The notes: a model not told the origin generated them from the sequence alone. A DNA stretch of 61,414 nt from Chthoniobacterales bacterium (GCA_013815325.1 JACDGM010000007.1:1-61414); one strand, 5' to 3'; positions 51,697 to 60,405 are shown, counted from the first letter of the stretch. Made by a program: numbers and translations.

Positions 51697-52647
51697 TATG
51701 CAACACGACCACGACCACCACGACCCGACGACTACGATCACAGCCACGCCTCGCATGCTGGCCACGCGCACGCGCCGAAGTCATTCGGACTCGCCTTTGC
51801 CATTGGAGTAAGTCTCAACTTCGGCTTCGTCATCCTCGAAGTGGTCTTCGGCCTCTTCGCCCACTCATTGGCTTTGGTGGCAGACGCCGGGCACAACATG
51901 GGTGACGTGCTGGGTCTGCTGCTCGCGTGGGGAGCGGCCGCGTTGGCGCAGACGAAGGCAACCGATAAGCGGACTTACGGGCTTCGCTCTTCTTCCATTC
52001 TCGCCGCACTTTTTAACGCCATCTTTCTTCTCATCTCCGTAGGAGCTATCGCGTGGGAAGCGATACGCCGCTTCGGTGACCCGACTGAGGTGGCCGGCAA
52101 AACCGTGGTCTGGGTTTCACTGGTAGGCATTGCGATTAATACCGCGACTGCGCTTCTGTTCATGTCCGGCCGGAAGGGGGATCTAAATATCAGGGCGGCA
52201 TTCATGCACATGGCGGCCGACGCCGGAGTTTCCGCGGGAGTGGTGGTTGCCGGCATCATTATCATCATGACGGGACTGCACTGGATAGATCCGGTGATTA
52301 GCTTGATCATCGCAGTCGTAATCGTGTGGGGCACGTGGGGTTTGCTGCGCGATTCGACTAATCTCGCTCTGCAGGCCGTCCCGGAAGAAATCGATCTGCC
52401 CAAAGTAAGAGACTATCTGTGCGGGCTTCCGGAAGTGAGCACGGTGCACGACCTGCACGTCTGGCCGATGAGCACCACGGAAACCGCGCTGACGGCTCAC
52501 CTCGAGATGCCGGGTGCGCATCCCGGCGACGCTTTTCTCCACGAAGTCTGTGAGCATTTGCATGAAGAATTCACCATTCAGCATTCTACCATCCAGATCG
52601 AGCGCGATGCGCGCGCGTGCGCCCTGGCTCCCGATCAGGTAGTGTGA
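51697..52647 (+). CDS. CDF-family cation transporter, possibly frameshifted in its His-rich head
   Basis: The main frame has H-S-H-A-S-H-A-G-H-A-H, then F-G-L-A-F-A-I-G-V-S-L, the metal pair motif A-D-A-G-H-N-M-G-D and A-A-F-M-H-M-A-A-D-A-G-V, as in ZitB/CzcD proteins, and ends with the C-terminal cytoplasmic domain (V-H-D-L-H-V-W). The only good start, ATG 51697 (M-Q-H-D-H-D-H-H-D), is in another frame. Adding one base after H-H-D (near 51724) would join both. So either there is an indel or translation starts elsewhere. It exports Zn, Cd or Co. Confidence 0.85.
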   Translation, partial: YATRPRPPRPDDYDHSHASHAGHAHAPKSFGLAFAIGVSLNFGFVILEVVFGLFAHSLALVADAGHNMGDVLGLLLAWGAAALAQTKATDKRTYGLRSSSILAALFNAIFLLISVGAIAWEAIRRFGDPTEVAGKTVVWVSLVGIAINTATALLFMSGRKGDLNIRAAFMHMAADAGVSAGVVVAGIIIIMTGLHWIDPVISLIIAVVIVWGTWGLLRDSTNLALQAVPEEIDLPKVRDYLCGLPEVSTVHDLHVWPMSTTETALTAHLEMPGAHPGDAFLHEVCEHLHEEFTIQHSTIQIERDARACALAPDQVV

Positions 52648-52702
52648 ACCATGGCGAGTATCTCAGGCGTTCAAGGGGGCGAGCCATCTTTCGCGCCGGC
52701 AC

Positions 52703-52995
52703 GGGCGGCGGGATCAAGCCCGATGACGTGCGCGCACTTAGTCATGTCCGTGAACGCGAGAAGGCGGATATCGCATTGTTCATTTCCCTGGAGCAGCCGA
52801 CGGCCGCGATGGTAAAGGATGCCGCATCAGCCGGGTTCTACGAAAGCCCGAACGGGAAAAAATATGCGCGCCTGCAGTTGCTTACGATCGACGCTCCCCT
52901 TGATAACACGCGACGGGCCGAGCATCCCGATTACGAGCCGGAACTTCAAAAAGGCCAGAGCGGAAGCGGCGGGCGAGCAGCAGCCTCTGATCTGA
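52703..52995 (+). pseudogene. Methyltransferase 3'-end repeat, copy 4
   Basis: It begins at the codons for G-G-G-I-K-P-D-D-V-R-A-L-S-H-V, continues A-L-F-I-S-L-E-Q-P, F-Y-E-S-P-N-G-K and R-L-Q-L-L-T-I, and ends with P-L-I and TGA. It has a 3-base-odd loss near 52945, so the tail is frameshifted. The right edge coincides with the broken end of a small exported-protein gene on the other strand. Confidence 0.82.
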
Positions 52996-53211
52996 ACGCC
53001 GAAGTTTCGAGCCACTCTCTTGCTTCTTCGGCTTGGGGGTGGGCTTGGGGTCGTTGCTGGGCGTGTCACAGCAAGGCACCTTCTCAATCTTTCCGCTCGC
53101 CTTACACTTGTAGGTGCCATCTTTCTGTTTCACGCACATCGTCTCCTTCGGGTCCACTGCGAAAGCAGGTGCTACAAACGAACACATCATTAGGAGCGCG
53201 AGGACTTTCAT
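52882..53211 (-). CDS. Small exported Cys-containing protein with foreign C-terminus
   Basis: Signal peptide MKVLALLMMCSFVAPAFA, then V-D-P-K-E-T-M-C-V-K-Q-K-D-G-T-Y-K-C-K, V-P-C-C-D-T and a Pro/Lys stretch K-P-T-P-K-P-K-K-Q-E. From about residue 68 the sequence is the antisense of methyltransferase repeat copy 4 (R-R-S-D-Q-R-L-L-L-A-R-R), used only because the original end was replaced. The Cys pairs may bind metal or form disulfides. The family is unknown. Next to cusCBA, which suits a metal role. Confidence 0.6.
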   Translation of the reverse strand: MKVLALLMMCSFVAPAFAVDPKETMCVKQKDGTYKCKASGKIEKVPCCDTPSNDPKPTPKPKKQESGSKLRRSDQRLLLARRFRSGLFEVPARNRDARPVACYQGERRS

Positions 53212-53292
53212 CGGAGGGGAAAGTATCCTGAGCCGCGCTGGCTTTCAACCTGCGATGCGGGCGCCCGCTCGACAGCGGGCTTCCTTTCTGCT

Positions 53293-53652
53293 ATGAGTGC
53301 TGCAGTGACAAAGCACGGCACCATCGCTGCATTAGTGTTTTTGGCGCTCTTCCCGGCGTCCTTCCATGCCTCGGCGCAAACCTGCGGCATGACCATGCCG
53401 ACGCGAACGATGGACTGCTCGGCAGACTGCTGCGCGAAGACGAAATCGTGCATCCTCGCCCCACAAAATCCGGTGCAGCCCAGCGCTACGGCAACAGCGT
53501 TGCAGTCATCCTTCGTGATGATTGCGCCGGTGCTGCACGCAGTGCTTGCACCGATCTTCGACGCGCCACGTCGCTCGACTCAGTTTCTCATAGCGCAAGG
53601 GCTGGCCCATTCTCCGCCCCCGCTCGCGCTCTTCTGCACGTTGCTCATCTGA
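53293..53652 (+). CDS. Small exported Cys-rich protein ahead of cusCBA
   Basis: A 119-residue protein with an N-terminal signal (A-A-L-V-F-L-A-L-F-P-A-S-F-H-A-S-A) followed by Q-T-C-G-M-T-M-P, D-C-S-A-D-C-C-A-K-T-K-S-C. It ends L-A-H-S-P-P-P-L-A-L-F-C-T-L-L-I. Met/Cys residues suit copper or silver. Similar small proteins with a P-P-L-A-L-x-C-x-L-L-I ending occur in front of heavy-metal RND operons by memory. Followed after about 70 bp by the TolC-like gene. Confidence 0.55.
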   Translation: MSAAVTKHGTIAALVFLALFPASFHASAQTCGMTMPTRTMDCSADCCAKTKSCILAPQNPVQPSATATALQSSFVMIAPVLHAVLAPIFDAPRRSTQFLIAQGLAHSPPPLALFCTLLI

Positions 53653-53723
53653 TCCACGGACGTTGACGCCCGAGGTGTGCCCATTCACCGGCACGCCTTG
53701 CCTTCACTCGTTCGTTTGGATCA

Positions 53724-55028
53724 ATGAAAACACTCACTCTCTTATTACTTACAACTCTATCTCTTCACGCTGAGCACGCCGGCGACGACGGCGCGCGGGC
53801 GACAGCTTCGTCTTCGCCGCTTTCGCTTCGTGAGGTAACCCGAAACGTTGTCGCGCAGAATCCCGCCATCCGCGAGGCGCTGCGGAAGTGGGAAGCCGCG
53901 AAGCAGCGCGTTGCGCAGGAAGGGGCGTGGGATGACCTGAGGGTTTCGGGCACTTCGACAGTGCGGCGTTATGTCGACATCCCGCCGAATGCTTTCACGG
54001 ATCAGATGGTGTCCGTTGAGCAGGCGATTCCGATTTCAGGTAAGAATCGCGCCCGGGCTCGCGCTGCAGCCGCTGAGGCCGTCGCAGCGTTCGAGGCGGT
54101 TCGCCGACAGGAGTTCGATGCGATTGCAAAAGCGCGTTCTGCATACTTCCGGCTCGCGAACGGTTACGCGCAGATCGAACTCAACCGCCGCAACTACACT
54201 TCGCTGACGCAGATCGCCGAGATCAGTCGCTCGCGTTACGAAGTCGGAACGCAGAACGCGGCTGACGTTCTCATGTCGGAAACAGAAGCGGCGAAACTGG
54301 TCGAGATGCGCCGCGATCTGGAGCGGAACGTCGCGAGCGCGCAGTCGCAGTTGAATGTGTTGATGAATCGCGACGCGTTCGCGCCGCTCGGGATTCCGGC
54401 GGAGCCGCCAGCGCTGCATGCCGAACTCACGGCAGAGAAACTTCGGCCGCTTGTCGTGGCGAATCAGCCGGAGATTCGCACGGCGCGCGCGCGTGCCGCG
54501 GCGGAACAGGCACGCGTGCAGCTCGCCCAGCGCGCCTGGATTCCAGACCCATCGCTGAAGGTGGAAGGGCAGCGTTACAACGACGCGACGCGCGACCTGA
54601 GCGAAGTCGATGCTGGAATTTCTTTCAACATCCCATGGGGGAACGCGCGCAAATATTCGGCCGCGATTAGCGAGGCGCGCCTGAATCTCGCTGCCGCGCA
54701 GGCTGCCACGGAGCGCGCCGAGACCGAAGCGATCGGCGCGTTGCGCGATGCGCTGCAAAAAGCGGAGACGGCGCATCATCACGTCGAGCTTTTCCGCGAC
54801 AAGCTCGTCCCGCAGGCGCGCCAAACATTCGAGGCCAGTCAGATCGCGTATGAGTCGGGGAAAATGCCCTTCGGAGAGTGGATCGCGGCGCAGCGCTCGG
54901 TGCGCGATCTCGAAGCAGAAGCGCGCGAGCACCTGACCGATTACCAGATTGCGCTGGCTGAACTCGAGTCCGTCGTCGGCGCCGACCTCCACGTTTTCCC
55001 AACCGCCCAATCTCAGCCTAACAAATGA
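53724..55028 (+). CDS. TolC-family outer-membrane factor (CusC-like)
   Basis: A 434-residue protein with signal M-K-T-L-T-L-L-L-L-T-T-L-S-L-H-A. Two efflux repeats are seen with long helices (A-R-A-R-A-A-A-A-E-A-V-A-A-F-E-A-V, then A-R-A-R-A-A-A-E-Q-A-R-V) and strand motifs such as V-S-G-T-S-T-V-R-R-Y. It forms the outer-membrane channel of the Cus pump. Stop and the CusB-like start overlap (ATGA). Confidence 0.9.
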   Translation: MKTLTLLLLTTLSLHAEHAGDDGARATASSSPLSLREVTRNVVAQNPAIREALRKWEAAKQRVAQEGAWDDLRVSGTSTVRRYVDIPPNAFTDQMVSVEQAIPISGKNRARARAAAAEAVAAFEAVRRQEFDAIAKARSAYFRLANGYAQIELNRRNYTSLTQIAEISRSRYEVGTQNAADVLMSETEAAKLVEMRRDLERNVASAQSQLNVLMNRDAFAPLGIPAEPPALHAELTAEKLRPLVVANQPEIRTARARAAAEQARVQLAQRAWIPDPSLKVEGQRYNDATRDLSEVDAGISFNIPWGNARKYSAAISEARLNLAAAQAATERAETEAIGALRDALQKAETAHHHVELFRDKLVPQARQTFEASQIAYESGKMPFGEWIAAQRSVRDLEAEAREHLTDYQIALAELESVVGADLHVFPTAQSQPNK

Positions 55029-56296
55029 AACGAACCATCAACATCATCCTGGTGATCGCGCTCGCGTTTATCGCCTCCTGTTCCAAGCCGCCGCCGCCGA
55101 AGCCGGCAGGCATAGATTATTACACCTGCACGATGCATCCCTCGGTGCACGCGGAGGCGCCGGGAAAATGTCCGATCTGCGGGATGGAACTGGTGCCCGT
55201 GATGAAAACGAGCGGTGGCGAGATGCAAAGCATGAGCGGGATGCAGGGCATGCCGGGGATGCAAGACGGGGAGACAAAAGGAGCGGGGGAGAAGCCGAGG
55301 GAGTTTGTTGTGCCGGTTGAACGCCAGCAACAGATCGGCGTGACTTACGCGACCGTCGAACGCAAGCGGCTGGAGAAAGAGGTGCGCGCTGTTGGCACGG
55401 TCGAAGCCGACCTGCAGAAACACTGGGCTTTCGTGGCGCGCGTCGATGGATACGTGCAGCAGCTATTTGTCGCGTCGGCTGGAGAGGTGGTGGAAAAGGA
55501 CGAGCCGCTGCTCTCGATCTACAGCCCGGATTTGGCGACGACCGAGCGCGAGTTCGTGATGCTGTTGCGGATGCGCGATGAGGCGCGGACGCCAGAGATG
55601 CGCGCTACGCCGGAGCGTCTGATCGCGGCCGCGAGAACGCGATTGCAGCAATGGAACGTCACGCCGGAGCAGATCGCGGAGCTGGAGAAGACGCGCACGC
55701 CTAACGAGACAATCACGCTGCGTTCACCGTTTCGGGGAATTGTGCAGGAGTTGCCGGCTCATCAGGGGGTGGCGGTGAAAACCGGCGATCATCTCGTCGA
55801 TATCGCTGATCTCTCCACCGTCTGGGTCTGGGCTGATTTCTACGAGAGCGAACTCGGCGCGTTGGAAACCGGGCAGAATGTTGCCGTCACAGCCAACTCA
55901 TTTCCGGGCGATAACTTCAACGGCGCAATCGCAGTCGTGAACCCATTTCTGAACGCGACGAGTCGCATTTCCAAGGTCCGCATCGATATCAACAATCCGG
56001 ATTTCAAACTACGGCCAGGGATGTTTGCGAACATCGTCCTCGCCGTCGTGGGCGGAGAACAGCTGGCGATTCCTGTGAGCGCAATCATGCCGACCGGCCG
56101 GCGTAACATCGCGTTCGTCGACAAAGGCAACGGCAAGCTCGAGCCGCGGGAAGTGAAGCTCGGAAAACAGTTCGGCGATTTCTACGCGGTCGAATCCGGC
56201 CTGGCAGAAGGCGAGCGCATCGTAGCGAGCGCGAATTTCCTGATCGATGCCGAGGCGCAAGTGCAAGGCGCTCTCGCCGATTTCAACAAGCACTGA
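55025..56296 (+). CDS. CusB-like adaptor with N-terminal heavy-metal-binding domain
   Basis: A 423-residue membrane fusion lipoprotein (lipobox I-A-S-C). After residue 30 it has a heavy-metal-binding domain Y-Y-T-C-T-M-H-P and C-P-I-C-G-M-E-L, then a Met/Gly patch (M-Q-S-M-S-G-M-Q-G-M-P-G-M). The adaptor part includes I-Y-S-P-D-L-A-T-T-E and L-R-S-P-F-R-G-I-V. The motif is typical for Cu/Ag pumps and likely takes metal from the periplasm. Its stop is 16 bp before the CusA-like start. Confidence 0.93.
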   Translation: MKRTINIILVIALAFIASCSKPPPPKPAGIDYYTCTMHPSVHAEAPGKCPICGMELVPVMKTSGGEMQSMSGMQGMPGMQDGETKGAGEKPREFVVPVERQQQIGVTYATVERKRLEKEVRAVGTVEADLQKHWAFVARVDGYVQQLFVASAGEVVEKDEPLLSIYSPDLATTEREFVMLLRMRDEARTPEMRATPERLIAAARTRLQQWNVTPEQIAELEKTRTPNETITLRSPFRGIVQELPAHQGVAVKTGDHLVDIADLSTVWVWADFYESELGALETGQNVAVTANSFPGDNFNGAIAVVNPFLNATSRISKVRIDINNPDFKLRPGMFANIVLAVVGGEQLAIPVSAIMPTGRRNIAFVDKGNGKLEPREVKLGKQFGDFYAVESGLAEGERIVASANFLIDAEAQVQGALADFNKH

Positions 56297-56312
56297 TCGG
56301 AACGACGACCAA

Positions 56313-59300
56313 ATGATCGATCGGCTAATCGACTGGAGCGCGCGCAATCGCTTCTTCGTTTTTCTGCTGACCGCGTTCGCGATCGCGGCCGGTCTGTTCG
56401 GCATCTATCACACGCCGCTCGATGCGATCCCCGACCTGAGCGATGTGCAGGTAATCGTCTATACGGATTGGGAAGGCCGCTCGCCCGACCTGGTTGAGGA
56501 TCAGCTCACGTATCCGATTTCCTCCGCGTTCATCGCCGCGCCGGGTGTGAAGTTTGTCCGCGGTGAATCCATGTTCGGGAAGTCGTTCGTGTATGTCATT
56601 TTTCAGGACGGCACTGACATCTACTGGGCGCGTTCGCGAGTACTCGAATATCTCAATTCGATTCGCGGCAATCTGCCGGAAGGAGTCAATCCAGTGCTCG
56701 GTCCCGACGCGACAGGTGTCGGTTGGGTCTTCGAATACGCGCTCGTTGACGACAGCGGCAAACAGGATCTCGCCCAGCTTCGCTCGTTGCAGGATTGGAA
56801 TCTGCGTTATGCGCTCGAAGCGGTGAAGGGTGTTGCCGAGGTTGCGCCGATCGGCGGCTTCGTAAAGGAATATCAGATCGATCTCGATCCGAACGCGCTC
56901 GCCGCTTACGGCATTCCGCTCAGCGATGTCGTTAGGCAAATCAAAGGCAGCAACGGCGACGTGGGCGGCAAGACCTTTGAAGTAGCAACGACGGAGTATT
57001 ACGTCCGCGGACGCGGTTATTTCAAAGGTGTCGCGGACATCGAGAACGTCGTGCTGAAGGTCGACAACGGCACGCCGATTTACGTGAAGAACGTCGGCAA
57101 AGTGCATCTCGGTCCCGCGTTTCGCCGCGGCGTCGCGGAGTTGAACGGCCAAGGCGAGGTCGTCGGCGGGATCGTCGTGATGCGGTTTGGCGAGAACGCA
57201 CTGACCGTAATCGATGGCGTGAAGCGGAAGCTGGAGGAGATCAAATCGTCGCTGCCATCCGGCGTGCGCATCGTGCCGACGTACGACAGGAGCAACTTAA
57301 TTCACCGCGCGATCGCGACGTTGCGCGAAAAGCTGATCGAAGAATGCATCGTCGTCGCGCTCGTCTGCATTGTCTTTTTATGGCACGTCCGTTCGGCGCT
57401 CGTCGCGATCATTACCTTGCCGGTTGCGATTCTTCTTTCGTTCGTGCCGATGCTTTATCTGCACCTGACGAGCAACATCATGTCGTTAGGCGGGATCGCG
57501 ATCGCGATCGGCGCGATGGTCGATGCCGCGATCATCATGGTCGAAAACGCACACAAGGCGCTGGAGCATTTTCGCGACGAACACGGCCACGAGGCGCATG
57601 GGTCGGAGCGCATCGGAGTCATCATTGCTGCGGCAAAAAGCGTCGGCCGCCCGCTTTTCTTTTCGCTGCTCGTCATCACGGTCAGCTTCATTCCCGTCTT
57701 CACGCTTACGGCGCAGGAGGGGCGGATGTTTCGGCCGCTCGCGTTCACGAAAACGTTTTCGATGTTCTTTGCCTCGCTGCTCGCGGTGACGCTCGCGCCC
57801 GCGCTTATGACGCTGCTCATTCGCGGCAAGATCACGCCGGAAGCGCGGAACCCGCTGAATCGTTTCCTGATTCGCATCTACGAGCCGGCCGTCGATTTCG
57901 TCCTGCGGCATCGCTGGCTGGTGCTCGGCTGCGCGGCGATTCTGCTCGCGCTGACCGCGTTTCCTTTTTTGCGGCTCGGCAAGGAATTCATGCCGCCGCT
58001 GAACGAAGGCACGCTCCTTTTCATGCCGACTGCGGTGCCGGGAATGTCGATCGGTGAGGCGACGAAGATTCTGCAAATCCAGGACCGGCAACTCAAACAA
58101 GTGCCTGAAGTGGGAACCGTCTTCGGCAAAGCAGGACAGGCCGATACGCCGACCGATCCCGCGCCGCTTTCGATGTTCGAAACACTCGTGACGCTCAAGC
58201 CACTGTCGCAATGGAGAAGCGGAATGACGTGGGACAAGCTGGTCGCGGAGATCAATCAGAACCTCCACACGCCGGGGATGAGCAACATCTTCTGGATGCC
58301 GGTGCAAACCCGCACCGAAATGCTGACGACCGGGATGCGCAGCAATCTCGGCATCAAAATATTCGGGACTGACCTCGCCGGAATTCAAAACGTCGGAATC
58401 CAAGTCGAGCAAGCCCTGAGCGGCTTCCCAGATACGCGCAGCGTCTTCGCGGAACGCACGACTGGCGGTTACTTCCTCGATTTTACCGTCAACCGCGAAG
58501 CCGCGGCGCGATACGGACTGACCGTGAGCGACGTGAACGATGTCGTGGAAACCGCGATCGGTGGGAAGACGATCACGACCACAGTCGAACAGCGCGAGCG
58601 GTATCCGGTGCGTGCGAGATATGCACCCGACTTTCGCCAGGATCTCGCTGCGTTGAAGCGCGTGCTTGTTCCCACTCCGGCGGGAGCGCAGGTGCCAATC
58701 GAGTTGTTAGCCGACATCAATTTCAAAACCGGACCGCCGAGCATTCGAAGCGAGAACGGACAACTCGTCGGCTTTGTCTTCGTCGACGCGACGACGAGCG
58801 ATATCGATGGATTTGTCCGCCGCGCCTCGGAGCGGATCGCGCAGAGCGTGAAGTTTCCCGCTGGCTACTCGATGCAGTGGAGCGGTCAGTTCCAATACCT
58901 GAAGGACGCAGAAGCGCGGCTGAAGTTCGTCGTGCCGTTGACGCTCGCGATCATCTTCGTGCTGCTCTATCTGAACACGCGCTCCGTCGTGAAAACATTC
59001 ATCGTGCTGCTCGCGGTGCCGTTTTCGCTAATCGGAGCGTTCTGGTTGCTTTGGCTGCTCGGTTATCACATGAGCGTCGCCGTCTGGGTCGGGTTGATCG
59101 CGCTCGCGGGGCTCGATGCCGAAACCGGCGTGGTTATGCTCCTCTATCTCGATCATGCGTGGGAGAAATTCCGCAGCGCCGGCCGCATGAACTCACTCGA
59201 AGACCTGCACGCCGCGATTCGCGAAGGCGCCGCGCATCGCATTCGTCCCAAAATGATGACTGTCTGCGCAATTCTCTTCGGCCTGCTGCCGATTATGTGG

Positions 59301-59471
59301 TCGCCGGCCACGCAAGCGGGCGCAGACGTGATCAAGCGCATCGCGACGCCAATGATAGGTGGGGTTATTACATCGGCCTTGCTCGAGTTGCTGATCTACC
59401 CGGTAGTGTACGCATCATGGCGCAGGCGCGATTTGCAGCCGTCGGACCGGGCACGCCCTGTTATTGACTGA
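56313..59471 (+). CDS. cusA: Heavy-metal RND pump, CusA-like (Cu/Ag)
   Basis: From ATG 56313 the product (MIDRLIDWSARNRFFVFL) has 1052 residues. TM4 reads A-I-A-I-G-A-M-V-D-A-A-I-I-M-V-E-N, the D-A-A form of CusA/SilA. Other motifs are G-Y-S-M-Q-W-S-G-Q-F, P-D-L-S-D-V-Q-V and K-E-F-M-P-P-L-N-E-G-T-L-L. Met residues line the periplasmic region (N-I-F-W-M-P, R-T-E-M-L-T-T-G), as in Cu/Ag pumps. It follows cusB-like with 16 bp between. A start at 56247 would overlap that gene. Confidence 0.95.
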   Translation: MIDRLIDWSARNRFFVFLLTAFAIAAGLFGIYHTPLDAIPDLSDVQVIVYTDWEGRSPDLVEDQLTYPISSAFIAAPGVKFVRGESMFGKSFVYVIFQDGTDIYWARSRVLEYLNSIRGNLPEGVNPVLGPDATGVGWVFEYALVDDSGKQDLAQLRSLQDWNLRYALEAVKGVAEVAPIGGFVKEYQIDLDPNALAAYGIPLSDVVRQIKGSNGDVGGKTFEVATTEYYVRGRGYFKGVADIENVVLKVDNGTPIYVKNVGKVHLGPAFRRGVAELNGQGEVVGGIVVMRFGENALTVIDGVKRKLEEIKSSLPSGVRIVPTYDRSNLIHRAIATLREKLIEECIVVALVCIVFLWHVRSALVAIITLPVAILLSFVPMLYLHLTSNIMSLGGIAIAIGAMVDAAIIMVENAHKALEHFRDEHGHEAHGSERIGVIIAAAKSVGRPLFFSLLVITVSFIPVFTLTAQEGRMFRPLAFTKTFSMFFASLLAVTLAPALMTLLIRGKITPEARNPLNRFLIRIYEPAVDFVLRHRWLVLGCAAILLALTAFPFLRLGKEFMPPLNEGTLLFMPTAVPGMSIGEATKILQIQDRQLKQVPEVGTVFGKAGQADTPTDPAPLSMFETLVTLKPLSQWRSGMTWDKLVAEINQNLHTPGMSNIFWMPVQTRTEMLTTGMRSNLGIKIFGTDLAGIQNVGIQVEQALSGFPDTRSVFAERTTGGYFLDFTVNREAAARYGLTVSDVNDVVETAIGGKTITTTVEQRERYPVRARYAPDFRQDLAALKRVLVPTPAGAQVPIELLADINFKTGPPSIRSENGQLVGFVFVDATTSDIDGFVRRASERIAQSVKFPAGYSMQWSGQFQYLKDAEARLKFVVPLTLAIIFVLLYLNTRSVVKTFIVLLAVPFSLIGAFWLLWLLGYHMSVAVWVGLIALAGLDAETGVVMLLYLDHAWEKFRSAGRMNSLEDLHAAIREGAAHRIRPKMMTVCAILFGLLPIMWSPATQAGADVIKRIATPMIGGVITSALLELLIYPVVYASWRRRDLQPSDRARPVID

Positions 59472-59494
59472 ATCCTTCACCCTTAAGTGTAGCC

Positions 59495-60166
59495 GTGGCT
59501 GATACAGGAGAACCCACACGAACGGCGATTAGCTTTTCGCCGGAGCGTAGCGCGGATGTGCGGTTGGCGCTTTCGCTTACCTACATCACCCTTGCCTGGA
59601 TGACGATCGAAGGGGCCGCTGCGCTTCTTCTCGGGTGGGCTTCGAAAAGTCTGCTGCTGGAAGCGTTTGGTATCGATAGCATCGTCGAGCTGTTCAGTGC
59701 AGGAGTGCTCTGGTGGCGACTAAAAGTGGAAGCCGGCGGCTCAGCGGATGAAGCGCGCATCGAAGTGGTGGAACGGAAAGCGGCCTGCTGGGTCGGTTAC
59801 TCGCTTTACGCGCTCGTAGCGTATGTCGCCTTTAATTCCGCCTATGGTCTGTTCGTAGTCGAACGTGTGACCAATACGCATGAAAGCGCGTGGGGTATCG
59901 TCATAGGCTTGGTCGCCAAAGTCGGCATGCCGATTCTCGCGGGCTACAAATTGCGGGTCGCGGCGCGCCTGAACTCGCGCGCGCTGCGAGCCGACGCGAT
60001 GGAAGCGATCACGTGCGGGTATCTGTCGATCGTCCTGATGGTGGGGCTCGCCGCGACCACGTTATTCGGCTGGTGGTGGCTCGATAGCGTCGCCGCGCTC
60101 GCACTCATGCCCTTCATAATTAAGGAAGGTCGCGCGGCGATTCGTGGCGAGCGTGCATGCTGCTAG
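59495..60166 (+). CDS. Cation transporter, CDF-like, 223 aa
   Basis: From GTG 59495. About six membrane segments: Y-I-T-L-A-W-M-T-I-E-G, F-G-I-D-S-I-V-E-L-F-S-A-G-V, G-Y-S-L-Y-A-L-V-A-Y, W-G-I-V-I-G-L-V-A-K and others. The D-S-I-V-E motif replaces the usual D-x-x-x-D of CDF TM2 and A-L-R-A-D-A-M-E-A occurs in TM5, as in the CDF/TMEM163-like group. No His-rich loop and no C-terminal cytoplasmic domain. 23 bp downstream of cusA. The metal is unknown. Confidence 0.75.
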   Translation: MADTGEPTRTAISFSPERSADVRLALSLTYITLAWMTIEGAAALLLGWASKSLLLEAFGIDSIVELFSAGVLWWRLKVEAGGSADEARIEVVERKAACWVGYSLYALVAYVAFNSAYGLFVVERVTNTHESAWGIVIGLVAKVGMPILAGYKLRVAARLNSRALRADAMEAITCGYLSIVLMVGLAATTLFGWWWLDSVAALALMPFIIKEGRAAIRGERACC

Positions 60167-60343
60167 CGCATCCTCGGCTTCTACGAAAGCCCGAACGAGA
60201 AGAAGTATTCGCGCCTGCAGTTGCTTACGATCGACGGTCTCCTTGATGGCACGCAACGCGCCGAGCATCCGGATTACGAGCCGGATCTGAATTTCAAGAA
60301 GGCGAGAGCGGAAGCGGCGGGCGAGCAGCAAACGCTGATTTAG
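60167..60343 (+). pseudogene. Methyltransferase 3'-end repeat, copy 5
   Basis: Starts at the base after the stop of the cation transporter and covers the final 57 or so residues: G-F-Y-E-S-P-N-E-K-K-Y, R-L-Q-L-L-T-I, E-H-P-D-Y-E-P-D-L-N-F-K-K, ending T-L-I and TAG. It stays in one open frame. The CDF gene begins about 60 bp later. Confidence 0.82.
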
Positions 60344-60405
60344 CTGAGGCGATCGAGACGGCCCCGATTAAACTTTCGGCTGCGTAAAATTCTTCTTAGC
60401 CGATA

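Noticed and set aside
52617-53231. A 204-codon plus-strand frame after the CDF gene
   Set aside because: It only joins the CDF end, repeat copy 4 and antisense of the small exported gene; not one protein.
9191-57491. HIP1-like GCGATCGC as the enriched motif
   Set aside because: GCGATCG strings are frequent but fit the high GC and common codons (GCG ATC GCG); no forced rare codons as with CGTTAGGC.
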